Assembly: GCA_037380725.1 (NCBI GenBank)
Contig: JARRRL010000092.1
Coordinates: 1 to 13,748 of the forward strand
Direction of reading: 5' to 3'
Length of the DNA: 13,748 nt
Source of the DNA: JARRRL01 sp037380725
GTDB lineage: Bacteria > Pseudomonadota > Gammaproteobacteria > Pseudomonadales > JANQJO01
The position numbers and the translations under genes are program-made. Shown piece after piece: positions 1 through 7,156 of the stretch (positions are counted from its first letter, which is position 1; each line of letters begins with the position of its first letter). The notes under the pieces are model-generated. The model searched no databases, was not told where the DNA came from, and saw nothing but the letters and a program-made list of their open reading frames with translations.

Positions 1-129
1 AGTCAGGAGATGCGATTTCGCTCTACCCATACACTCAACTTTCATGCCAATGTAAATAAATATATTTTTTTCAAAAAGTTATATTCACATTGGGTCAATG
101 TGTACGGATATGCATTTCAAAACATGTAA
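1..129 (+). CDS. Possible 3' end of a gene cut by the window edge, or 39-aa small ORF
   Basis: The frame starting at base 1 stays open to a TAA at 127-129 and reads about 42 residues rich in aromatic and basic amino acids (Tyr, Phe, Lys, His, Asn). An ATG lies at 10-12 with AGGAG at 5-9, but the two are directly adjacent, which is too close for a normal ribosome-binding site. An incomplete gene entering from the left is therefore as likely as a small ORF. I do not recognise the product. The AT-rich composition means chance cannot be excluded. Confidence 0.2.
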   Translation, partial: SQEMRFRSTHTLNFHANVNKYIFFKKLYSHWVNVYGYAFQNM

Positions 130-453
130 AATGATAAGACGACTACTGATCATTATATAATCATGCTGATTTATCTATTAGCACTGTTATTGGATAACAG
201 TTGTCTCTAATTAGTCACTGCTTAGTCACTTCAATCGCATTTTTGTCTGCGTCAAAAAGATCATTTTTCAAAAAGTGCTTCCATACATGCCTTAAATAGG
301 CGTTCTCTTTTCGATTACTTATCTGTTATATGATTATATTTTGTTCAATTATAAAATTTTTCGTAAGCCCCACTACCGCCCCACCCTGCACTTGGCACTA
401 GATAATATGTAAACTAAGTTGACAGTGGAACGAAAGCGACGACCTCGACACAA

Positions 454-480
454 TTTCAAATCTTTTCAAATGATTTCAAA
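454..480. repeat. Three TTTCAAA boxes spaced exactly 10 bp apart
   Basis: TTTCAAA ends at 460, 470 and 480, so three copies occur with a 10-bp period, one helical turn apart. Such phasing puts all copies on one face of the DNA, as in multi-site operators or bent DNA. The site is about 270 bp upstream of the small membrane protein gene. Its function is inferred only from spacing. Confidence 0.4.
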
Positions 481-545
481 GTAAAACTATTACACACACA
501 CACTTCATCACAGATCGTGTTTTTGTTTGGCGCAGTTCACATAAA

Positions 546-558
546 CGATCATTGATCG
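546..558. promoter_or_regulatory. Palindrome CGATCA-T-TGATCG
   Basis: A perfect 6-bp inverted repeat surrounds one central base. It has the size of a simple repressor operator half-site pair, but no regulator is encoded in the window and no clear promoter overlaps it. Chance is a real alternative. Confidence 0.2.
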
Positions 559-593
559 ATTGCAGAGTCTATTACATATGTACTATCATGGGC

Positions 594-707
594 TTACGCT
601 TCGGCTGCCGCTCGATTGGCACAATACAGCTCAGCACGACGCGTATCTGCACTCAGCACAGATAAACAGATAAGTAAGTGAACACAAGGAATGAATAAGG
701 AGAGCAT
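594..707 (-). CDS. Possible small secreted or membrane peptide, 37 aa
   Basis: An ATG at 707-705 on the minus strand opens a 37-codon frame ending at TAA 596-594. The first half is a hydrophobic stretch (about residues 2-19, Leu, Ile, Val, Cys and Ser). The second half is polar and then alanine-rich, so the whole resembles a signal peptide plus a short tail. AGGA lies 11 bases upstream of the ATG, a weak and distant ribosome-binding site. The 3' part is more GC-rich than its surroundings. It matches no family I know and may be chance. Confidence 0.2.
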   Translation of the reverse strand: MLSLFIPCVHLLICLSVLSADTRRAELYCANRAAAEA

Positions 708-749
708 TTAAAAAATCGTCCTGCAAAAACCGATTCAGAGAGTCAAGCT

Positions 750-998
750 ATGAAAAACAATACCGGAAATACCGATCACGCGATTGCCAATCAAGCTTCT
801 TTTTTGAATTTCAGCCAAGTTTTAGCTGTATCCATTGGATTGCAGTTGTTACTCATCTTTTTCTTGGGGCCACTGGCGGTGCTGTTTATCGCTCTGGCTT
901 GTGCTCTGCTCGTGGCCATCGTGCTGCGATTCAGCACCACACCTGAGCCCTTGGCGCATCCAAACAATTTCCCAAGCTGCAAGGCCATTCAATCATAA
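750..998 (+). CDS. Small hydrophobic membrane protein, 82 aa
   Basis: I do not recognise this protein. The first ~20 residues are polar (Asn, Thr, Asp, Gln). Residues ~22-60 are almost continuously hydrophobic, with a Leu-Gly-Pro break near the middle, which suggests a two-helix hairpin in the inner membrane. The last ~20 residues are polar and proline-containing. The ATG at 750 has only a weak AGAG-type ribosome-binding site at 737-740. The gene ends 87 bp before mfd on the same strand, but mfd has its own -10 box, so joint transcription is possible rather than required. Existence as a gene is supported by its hydrophobic pattern and by being the only frame of any size between 130 and 1085. 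Confidence 0.5.
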   Translation: MKNNTGNTDHAIANQASFLNFSQVLAVSIGLQLLLIFFLGPLAVLFIALACALLVAIVLRFSTTPEPLAHPNNFPSCKAIQS

Positions 999-1053
999 CC
1001 CAAACATTCAAACCAATTCGGCCAACACCCCCCACAGCAGCGCAAAATTTCTT

Positions 1054-1059
1054 TATAAT
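1054..1059 (+). promoter_or_regulatory. Consensus -10 box (TATAAT) for mfd
   Basis: A perfect TATAAT lies 27 bp upstream of the mfd start codon. The -35 region 17 bp upstream is poor (cccaca at 1031-1036, sharing only the last three bases with the consensus). Transcription would start near 1066-1067, inside the left arm of the hairpin at 1061-1079, giving a leader of about 20 nt. Confidence 0.55.
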
Positions 1060-1060
1060 G

Positions 1061-1079
1061 CCCCTCCTGACAGGAGGGG
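1061..1079 (+). promoter_or_regulatory. Hairpin containing the mfd Shine-Dalgarno sequence
   Basis: CCCCTCC (1061-1067), loop TGACA, GGAGGGG (1073-1079) forms a perfect 7-bp GC-rich stem. The right arm is the mfd ribosome-binding site, six bases before the ATG at 1086. In an RNA that reads through from upstream, the site would be closed. In an RNA starting at the -10 box at 1054-1059 most of the left arm is missing, so the site would be open. The pairing is seen directly; the regulatory meaning is inferred. Confidence 0.6.
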
Positions 1080-1085
1080 CGAATT

Positions 1086-4000
1086 ATGCTTTTCAACATC
1101 ACGACTTCGCATCAGACTAAACCCAATTCAGATGACGCCACACACACTCGGTTTAAATGGGGACGACTTTCGGGTGCAGGTCTGTGCGCCCTCATTCGCG
1201 AAGCTCAACACCAACACCCCGGTCCTGTGCTGGTCATTGCAGTCTCACCGCAAGCCGCCCTTCAACTGGAAGACGCGCTCCCCTTCTTTCTGAATCAGCA
1301 CAGGCCCCCTGATACACCGCCACAACTTCTGTCCTTTCCAGACTGGGAAACCTTACCGTACGACCAGTTCTCCCCGCATCAAGATATTATCTCCCAACGC
1401 ATCAAAACCCTGTCTCTTTTACCTGAAAATCAGAACTTTTTCGTCATCACGTCCCTGGTAACCGTGTTACACCGCTTACCACCCCGAGATTACCTGCAAC
1501 AGAACACGTTCATGCTCAAGATCGGCGACCGACTCGACCCAAGAGAAGAATGTCTACGCTTAGAACGATTAGGATACCAACGCGTAGACACGGTTTACGA
1601 ACACGGCGAATTTGCCGTACGCGGCTCCTTAGTGGATATTTTCCCCATGGGCAGTGAAACGCCCATTCGCATCGATTTATTTGATAACGACATTGAATCA
1701 CTGCGCGCTTTCGATCCAGAAACACAACGCACCACCACCCGGTACGATCACATCGAATTATTACCCGCACGCGAAACACCGCTCACCCCCGATCGCATAC
1801 GTCATTTCAAACAACAATTTCGACGTCAGTTCGACGTCGATTGCTCCCGATGCCCTCTGTATCAAGACGTTTCCGATGGCATCGCATCAGCCGGCATTGA
1901 ATACTATTTACCGCTGTTTTTTGATGAGACGGTCACTTTTTTCGACTATTTGCCACGCAATACGCTGATCCTGCTGGTGGGCAATATACACGAAGCCTTG
2001 CAACAGTATTGGTCAGACATTCACGAACGCTACGAAGATCACCGACACGATGCACGACGCCCATTGATGACACCCCACAGCATCTATTTACCAGAGCCAG
2101 CTTTTTTTGAAGCGGTGAATCAATTTCAACGTATACTCTGCTCGCCAGAGTCGGTATCAGAAGACAAAGCCTGGCATCGCAACTTTGAGTGCTTCGCTCC
2201 ACCACCGATTGCAGTCAATTCTCGCGCTCAAGATCCCTTACATCAACTGAAATCAGCACTCGACAGCGCCTGGCGCGATGAGCAGCGCGTCTTACTGGTA
2301 GCGGATTCGCGTGGTCGACGTGAATCCATCATCGATATGCTTCACGATGCGAACCTGCATCCTCACACCATCGAGTCTTGGGACGAGTTCGTCACTAACA
2401 CACAACACACGTTTTGCATTTCCGTCTGCGCTCTCGAACACGGCACTCACTTCGCGGATCAGAAACTGCTCATTCTCACCGAAGCCGAATTGTTTGGGCA
2501 GCGCGTCGCGCAGCGCCGACGCCGACGTCGTGGCGAAGATCAAGGCGACACCACGATACGCGATTTAACCGAATTAAAATTAAACGCCCCCGTGGTGCAC
2601 ATCGATCATGGCGTGGGCCGATATCACGGTCTCATCACCATCGAAGTCGAAGGTCAGGCGCAAGAATTTTTACTGCTTTCTTATGCCTCTGACGCCAAAT
2701 TGTACGTCCCCGTTTCTTCGCTGCATGTGATTTCGCGCTACTCCGGACTCGATCCAGAAAACGCCCCGCTGCACCACTTGGGCAACGACACATGGCAAAA
2801 AGAAAAACGCAAAGCCATTGAAAAAATCCACGATACCGCTGCCGAATTACTCAACGTATACGCCCGACGCGCCGCCAAACCGGGACACGCATATGACATT
2901 CAAACGCAGGAACTTCGCCTGTTTTCAGCTGAATTTCCGTTCGAGGAAACCCCGGATCAAGCCACCGCTATCGAGCACGTCATTAACGACCTAAAAGCAC
3001 CACAGCCCATGGATCGTTTGATCTGTGGTGATGTCGGTTTTGGTAAAACCGAAGTGGCCATGCGCGCCGCGTTTGTGGTCGTACAAACGGGCAAACAAGT
3101 TGCTGTTCTCGTGCCCACAACACTCTTGGCACAACAGCACTATGAGACATTTCAGGACCGTTTTGCTAACTGGCCCATCACCATCGAAGTGCTATCGCGC
3201 TTTAAAAGCACAAAAGAACAAAACCTCATCGCAGAAAAAGTCCAACGTGGCCAAATCGACATTCTGATCGGTACACATAAATTATTACAAAATACGATTG
3301 TCTATCACGATCTGGGCCTCATCATCATCGATGAGGAACACCGCTTTGGTGTCAAGCATAAAGAAAAACTCAAATCGTTGCGCAGCGATGTGGACATCTT
3401 GACGCTCACAGCTACTCCTATTCCACGCACTTTAAACATGGCCATGAATAGCATACGGGACATCTCAATTATTGCCACTGCACCAGAAAAACGCCTGTCC
3501 ATCAAAACATTCGTGCGCCAACACCATACCAGCGTGGTCAAAGAGGCTATACGGCGTGAACTGCGTCGAGGCGGACAGGTTTACTATTTACATAACGAAG
3601 TGAAAAGCATTGAGCAGACCGCCCGGATGCTCCAAGAACTGGTACCCGAAGCACGCATTGGCATCGCTCATGGCCAATTGCGCGAACGGGAATTGGAAGC
3701 CATCATGTCCGATTTTTATCACAAACGCTTTAACGTGCTGGTCTGCACAACCATTATTGAAACCGGTATCGACGTCCCCACCGCCAACACCATCGTCATG
3801 GATCGCGCTGATAAGCTGGGACTGGCTCAATTACACCAACTGCGAGGTCGCGTAGGGCGATCACACCACCAAGCTTATGCATTTTTATTAACGCCTTCCC
3901 CAAAAGCCATTACCAGCGACGCCATGAAACGGCTCTCGGCCATCGCAGAAGCCGATACGCTTGGTGCCGGTTTCACGCTGGCCAGTCATGATCTGGAAAT

Positions 4001-4577
4001 CCGAGGCGCTGGAGAGCTTTTAGGCGACGAACAAAGCGGCCACATCACCAAAATTGGCTTTAGCCTCTACATGGATTTGCTCGAACGCGCAGTAAACGCT
4101 ATCAAAATGGGCAAAACACCCAATCTGGACAAACCGCTTGAACCCGACTGTGAAATCAATTTACGCTGTCCAGCCTTGATACCGGAATCCTATTTACCCG
4201 ATGTACACCTCAGATTATTGTTCTACAAGCGAATCGCCAGCGCCAAAACGGACACCGAACTGGACACATTAAAAGTGGAAATGATTGATCGTTTTGGCCT
4301 GTTACCCGAACCCACTCAATTTCTCTTTAGTCTGACGGCCTTAAAATTGCACATTGAACCACTGGGCCTGAATCGAATCGAATTTGGGCCAACGGGCGGC
4401 TACATCGACTTTGACAGCGATACCACCGTGAACCCACAAACTATCGTCAAGTGGGTGCAAAGCCAACCACAGCATTTTCAACTCTCCGGCGCCAGCCGAT
4501 TGCAGTTGAAGCAACAGATTTCCAATCACCAAGAACGACTGGCGTACTTGAAAGACATTTGTGATGGCCTAGCCTAA
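1086..4577 (+). CDS. mfd: Transcription-repair coupling factor Mfd
   Basis: Mfd is a cytoplasmic ATP-driven DNA translocase that pushes stalled RNA polymerase off damaged template DNA and recruits UvrA for nucleotide excision repair. At 1163 residues it is full length (E. coli Mfd is 1148). The N-terminal ~480 residues match the UvrB-like domains. The RNA-polymerase-interacting (CarD-like) domain spans ~493-575 and contains the HGVGRY motif. The superfamily 2 helicase core shows Walker A GDVGFGKT (648-655), DEEH (749-752), TATPIPRT (775-782) and QLRGRVGR (918-925). The TRG translocation motif begins near GAGF (960-963), and the C-terminal regulatory domain follows. The ATG at 1086 is chosen because GGAGGGG lies six bases upstream. 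That site is in a hairpin. CsiV-like and LPMO-like genes follow on the same strand. Confidence 0.98.
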   Translation: MLFNITTSHQTKPNSDDATHTRFKWGRLSGAGLCALIREAQHQHPGPVLVIAVSPQAALQLEDALPFFLNQHRPPDTPPQLLSFPDWETLPYDQFSPHQDIISQRIKTLSLLPENQNFFVITSLVTVLHRLPPRDYLQQNTFMLKIGDRLDPREECLRLERLGYQRVDTVYEHGEFAVRGSLVDIFPMGSETPIRIDLFDNDIESLRAFDPETQRTTTRYDHIELLPARETPLTPDRIRHFKQQFRRQFDVDCSRCPLYQDVSDGIASAGIEYYLPLFFDETVTFFDYLPRNTLILLVGNIHEALQQYWSDIHERYEDHRHDARRPLMTPHSIYLPEPAFFEAVNQFQRILCSPESVSEDKAWHRNFECFAPPPIAVNSRAQDPLHQLKSALDSAWRDEQRVLLVADSRGRRESIIDMLHDANLHPHTIESWDEFVTNTQHTFCISVCALEHGTHFADQKLLILTEAELFGQRVAQRRRRRRGEDQGDTTIRDLTELKLNAPVVHIDHGVGRYHGLITIEVEGQAQEFLLLSYASDAKLYVPVSSLHVISRYSGLDPENAPLHHLGNDTWQKEKRKAIEKIHDTAAELLNVYARRAAKPGHAYDIQTQELRLFSAEFPFEETPDQATAIEHVINDLKAPQPMDRLICGDVGFGKTEVAMRAAFVVVQTGKQVAVLVPTTLLAQQHYETFQDRFANWPITIEVLSRFKSTKEQNLIAEKVQRGQIDILIGTHKLLQNTIVYHDLGLIIIDEEHRFGVKHKEKLKSLRSDVDILTLTATPIPRTLNMAMNSIRDISIIATAPEKRLSIKTFVRQHHTSVVKEAIRRELRRGGQVYYLHNEVKSIEQTARMLQELVPEARIGIAHGQLRERELEAIMSDFYHKRFNVLVCTTIIETGIDVPTANTIVMDRADKLGLAQLHQLRGRVGRSHHQAYAFLLTPSPKAITSDAMKRLSAIAEADTLGAGFTLASHDLEIRGAGELLGDEQSGHITKIGFSLYMDLLERAVNAIKMGKTPNLDKPLEPDCEINLRCPALIPESYLPDVHLRLLFYKRIASAKTDTELDTLKVEMIDRFGLLPEPTQFLFSLTALKLHIEPLGLNRIEFGPTGGYIDFDSDTTVNPQTIVKWVQSQPQHFQLSGASRLQLKQQISNHQERLAYLKDICDGLA

Positions 4578-4628
4578 ACAGCAGATAGCCGAACAGTCAT
4601 GGTATATAACGCAAGGAGTCCAAACCCG

Positions 4629-5621
4629 ATGTCTCGCTCACAGACCGCCATTCACTACAGTCAACTCAAACCCAATCAACCTGAACCCAGTCAATCTGAA
4701 CCCAGTCATCAACCCGAAATAAATAAACACCGCATAAGCATGGTGTGCTGGCTCAGACAAAGATGGTGGGTATCTTCACGTATCGCCACCGTCCTAAGCA
4801 GTTTGTGTCTCTCGCTCTTTGGAACAATCGGGCACACACAACCAGATGAAACGTTCACCACCATCGAAGCGCAATCAATCCCCCAAGCTCCCTCGACCCA
4901 GACCCAGACCCAGACCAAAACACCAGAATCGTGGTACCAAATCGAACTGTATATTTTTCGCCAACCCGCCGTATCCACCACGGAATTGTGGCCCCCAAAA
5001 GAGAATATCTCATTTTTCTCAGAAACCGCTTTTATGACCATCGATCCCGTACCGATGGCCAACGCACTGATTGCTTACCAGCAATTACCCACCGATTGGT
5101 TACAAACACCCAATCTGCGCAGCGCGCTACACAACAGCCGTCTCTATCGCATTCTGTATGAAGCCGCATGGCGACAGCCCATACTGGCCGATCAGGAAGC
5201 CAAAACCATCTATCTCTCTGGCGGCAAACAACAAGCCAACTATTCAGAACTGGAAGGCACTTTACGCTTGCACAAAAGTCGCTACCTACACCTCGACGCT
5301 CATCTGCTCTTAGGTCGGTACGAAGAGAAACTGATGCCAATTGAAATGGGGAACTCAGAGCATATTGGCTCTGCAGACCACACGCCCAGAGTAAGCCATA
5401 ATCTAACCGCAAACGATACGATGCCCATCGATGCAACGAATACTCAGTCTCTAGACAGCGCTACAAACATCGCCTTAACAGACCCGCTGTCCAGCTCCGA
5501 CGGGAACACAGCAATGGAGTACCGCGTGGTACCCATCGAAATTTTTGAACTCACACACCGAAGCAACACGCATCGGTTGAATCAGTGGTCATCCACGGGG
5601 TACGGTATATCTTGGTTCTGA
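4629..5621 (+). CDS. CsiV-family envelope protein
   Basis: CsiV proteins are periplasmic, peptidoglycan-associated proteins first linked to cell-wall responses to D-amino acids in Vibrio, and their genes commonly sit next to mfd. Here the core begins at SWYQIELYIF, a typical family start, and includes the conserved stretch where L-rich strands are followed by YLHLDAHLLL. Start 4629 is preferred over 4599 because AAGGAG lies at 4613-4618, ten bases upstream. This gives 330 aa with an unusually long polar N terminus (about 37 residues with PEPSQ/SEPSH repeats) before a basic and hydrophobic signal-like segment. An ATG at 4740 would give a normal signal peptide but has no ribosome-binding site. 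A Ser/Thr/Asp/Asn-rich insertion (~240-292) precedes the end. The C terminus aligns with the family's DHPLFG region but has lost those residues (WSSTGYG). The family call is strong; full function is less sure. Confidence 0.72.
   Translation: MSRSQTAIHYSQLKPNQPEPSQSEPSHQPEINKHRISMVCWLRQRWWVSSRIATVLSSLCLSLFGTIGHTQPDETFTTIEAQSIPQAPSTQTQTQTKTPESWYQIELYIFRQPAVSTTELWPPKENISFFSETAFMTIDPVPMANALIAYQQLPTDWLQTPNLRSALHNSRLYRILYEAAWRQPILADQEAKTIYLSGGKQQANYSELEGTLRLHKSRYLHLDAHLLLGRYEEKLMPIEMGNSEHIGSADHTPRVSHNLTANDTMPIDATNTQSLDSATNIALTDPLSSSDGNTAMEYRVVPIEIFELTHRSNTHRLNQWSSTGYGISWF
4681..4710 (+). repeat. 15-bp tandem duplication in the CsiV-like N terminus
   Basis: Two copies of ctgaacccagtcaat/ctgaacccagtcatc encode the pentapeptides PEPSQ and SEPSH. 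They keep the reading frame and lie in the polar stretch before the signal-like segment. A second in-frame repeat, three copies of gaccca plus a partial copy, occurs at 4895-4916 and encodes alternating Thr-Gln after the likely signal-peptide cleavage region. Confidence 0.7.
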
Positions 5622-6892
5622 TCGTGATCGGTGGTTTGCTTGGCTTGAGCGAATGGGCCAGTGCTCACGCACGCTGGAAAATCGATGGACCCACCCCGCC
5701 GCGAGATTTTGCTACAGGACACAAAATCGCGCCCTGTGGTGACATACCCAGAACCCAAAACACCAAGACTTTTATTGCGGGCGATACGCTCACCGTCGAA
5801 TGGGAAGAAACCATTAACCACCCAGGTTATTTTCGCATTTTATTCTCCCCAGCCAACGACGAAGGATTTGAAAACAGCGTACTGCTGGATAACATCCCGG
5901 AAGTGCCCGCCGATCGTTTTTATCAAGCCGACGTTCAACTCCCCACTGAACCCTGTGAAGCTTGTACGTTACAACTGATACAAGTCATGCTGGATAACCC
6001 CAATAGACCTTATTATTACTCGTGTTCAGACATTCGCCTCATCGCCAAAGAAGATGCGGTTAATGATTCAACGCCAGCAGGCCTTATTTCAAACCTAACG
6101 GCCACTCCCGCCAGTGAAAGCGCTAACCTAACTTGGAAAAATCCAAAAGAAAATTTTTTAGCCCTCGTGCTGGTTCGCTCACTGGTCCCGCTTACCGTTC
6201 CGCCCATCGATGATGTGCTGTATTTAGTCGGTGACAGCATTGGCGAAGGTCTTGTTGTTTACAACGGCTCGGGATCGCAGTTTATGGATTCAGGTTTAAG
6301 CAATGGAACCACGTATTACTACACCGCGTTTTCTCACAATACGGCTTTTAAATACGAGGCAGGTGTGGCAACTGAGGTGTTTGTTACTGACATGCCAAAC
6401 GAACCACCACAACTTGAATTGTTCGTTTTACAAGGTGACCAACAAACCCTCAGCATTTCACCCTCGGGTGGTCCTGTAATTGTGCAAATGCAGATCACCG
6501 ACCCCAATCCGCAAGACACCCACACGTCGGAGTGGCGTATACCCAATATGCTCACCAATCTCAATGAGCAGGGCACCGGTGAAATCAGACGTCGACGCTT
6601 GCTATTCACCCCACGCGCATTGGATCCCGGCACCATTTCTTTTAGTGTCACTGTTACCGATAATGGTACGCCACCTCAATCACAAACCGCTACCTTAGAC
6701 TTGGAAGTCATCCCCAGGTCCACCACCAACAGCGCTCCGTTCGAAGAAAATAGCAACCCAGAAGCCAACACATCGTCGGGAAGCATTGCTCTCAATACTG
6801 CGGCATCCAGTGGTACCCTGAACGAAGGAATTCTCCTGCTGCTGACCGCAAGCTGGTGGTATCGCCAACGCCGCCAAAGCCAAAAGAGATAA
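5585..6892 (+). CDS. Secreted polysaccharide-monooxygenase-like protein with FnIII/Ig modules and C-terminal sorting tail
   Basis: The protein (435 aa, GTG start, 37-bp overlap with the CsiV-like gene) resembles proteins annotated as SCE4755-family polysaccharide monooxygenase-like. Residues 1-27 form a signal peptide ending ASA, so cleavage would expose His28 as residue 1, as copper lytic polysaccharide monooxygenases require. A second histidine, His79 (in NHPGYF), could complete a histidine brace. Cys51, 124, 127 and 147 could form two disulfides. Residues ~164-268 look like a fibronectin type III domain, and ~273-378 like an Ig/cadherin-type module ending in TVTDNG. After a Ser/Asn-rich linker the last ~28 residues (SSGTLNEG, hydrophobic run, arginine-rich end) resemble a GlyGly-CTERM-type surface-sorting tail. 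No GTG, ATG or TTG start fits better upstream. Substrate and oxidase activity are unproven. Confidence 0.68.
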   Translation: MVIHGVRYILVLIVIGGLLGLSEWASAHARWKIDGPTPPRDFATGHKIAPCGDIPRTQNTKTFIAGDTLTVEWEETINHPGYFRILFSPANDEGFENSVLLDNIPEVPADRFYQADVQLPTEPCEACTLQLIQVMLDNPNRPYYYSCSDIRLIAKEDAVNDSTPAGLISNLTATPASESANLTWKNPKENFLALVLVRSLVPLTVPPIDDVLYLVGDSIGEGLVVYNGSGSQFMDSGLSNGTTYYYTAFSHNTAFKYEAGVATEVFVTDMPNEPPQLELFVLQGDQQTLSISPSGGPVIVQMQITDPNPQDTHTSEWRIPNMLTNLNEQGTGEIRRRRLLFTPRALDPGTISFSVTVTDNGTPPQSQTATLDLEVIPRSTTNSAPFEENSNPEANTSSGSIALNTAASSGTLNEGILLLLTASWWYRQRRQSQKR

Positions 6893-7156
6893 TTATATAA
6901 ATTCTGTCATTTATATTCTGTAATTTATATTTCACCATATAGATAAAATGATGATGAATCCAAGCCCATTACTTGCCCGTGCTTTGTTGTAGCGCAGAGA
7001 CGGTGCTGTGGATGCACGATGCACCAAAAAAATCACTCCCTTCAAATCTGAATCCTTCAAATCTGAACAGAGTTGCTGGACAAGCGAACCATTTACCCCA
7101 TTAAAAAAACCATCGATGGTCTTGCCCCATGCAAAGGTCCCACCTACAATCGCGCT
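6893..7156 (+). other. Intergenic region with three short tandem duplications
   Basis: No gene is seen here. It holds a 14-bp duplication (attctgtcatttat 6901-6914 and attctgtaatttat 6915-6928), a 7-bp duplication (gatgcac, 7011-7017 and 7018-7024) within an imperfect GGTGC/GCACC hairpin (7002-7025), a 15-bp duplication (ccttcaaatctgaat 7039-7053 and ccttcaaatctgaac 7054-7068), and the palindrome CCATCGATGG (7110-7119). There is no GC-rich stem with a T run, so no intrinsic terminator for the LPMO-like gene is visible. Confidence 0.6.

Larger units (their letters stand above)
130..749. other. AT-rich region without a convincing long gene
   Basis: About 620 bases are AT-rich and hold no open frame with family features. 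Visible contents are a 13-base direct repeat (TTTTTCAAAAAGT at 67-79 and again at 264-276, the first copy just upstream of this stretch), three phased TTTCAAA boxes (454-480), a CA run near 491-502, a palindrome at 546-558 and a more GC-rich patch at about 590-665 that carries a 37-codon frame on the minus strand. No tRNA-like cloverleaf was seen. It may be regulatory, or decayed coding DNA. Confidence 0.5.

Noticed and set aside
835..1293. Open frame of 152 codons across the small membrane gene and mfd start
   Set aside because: It overlaps both genes in another frame, has Ser/Cys/Trp-rich composition and no family features. The mfd frame explains the DNA.
4709..5436. Two antisense frames (117 and 134 codons) opposite the CsiV-like gene
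   Set aside because: They are mirror frames of a gene with recognisable family motifs, and their compositions look random.
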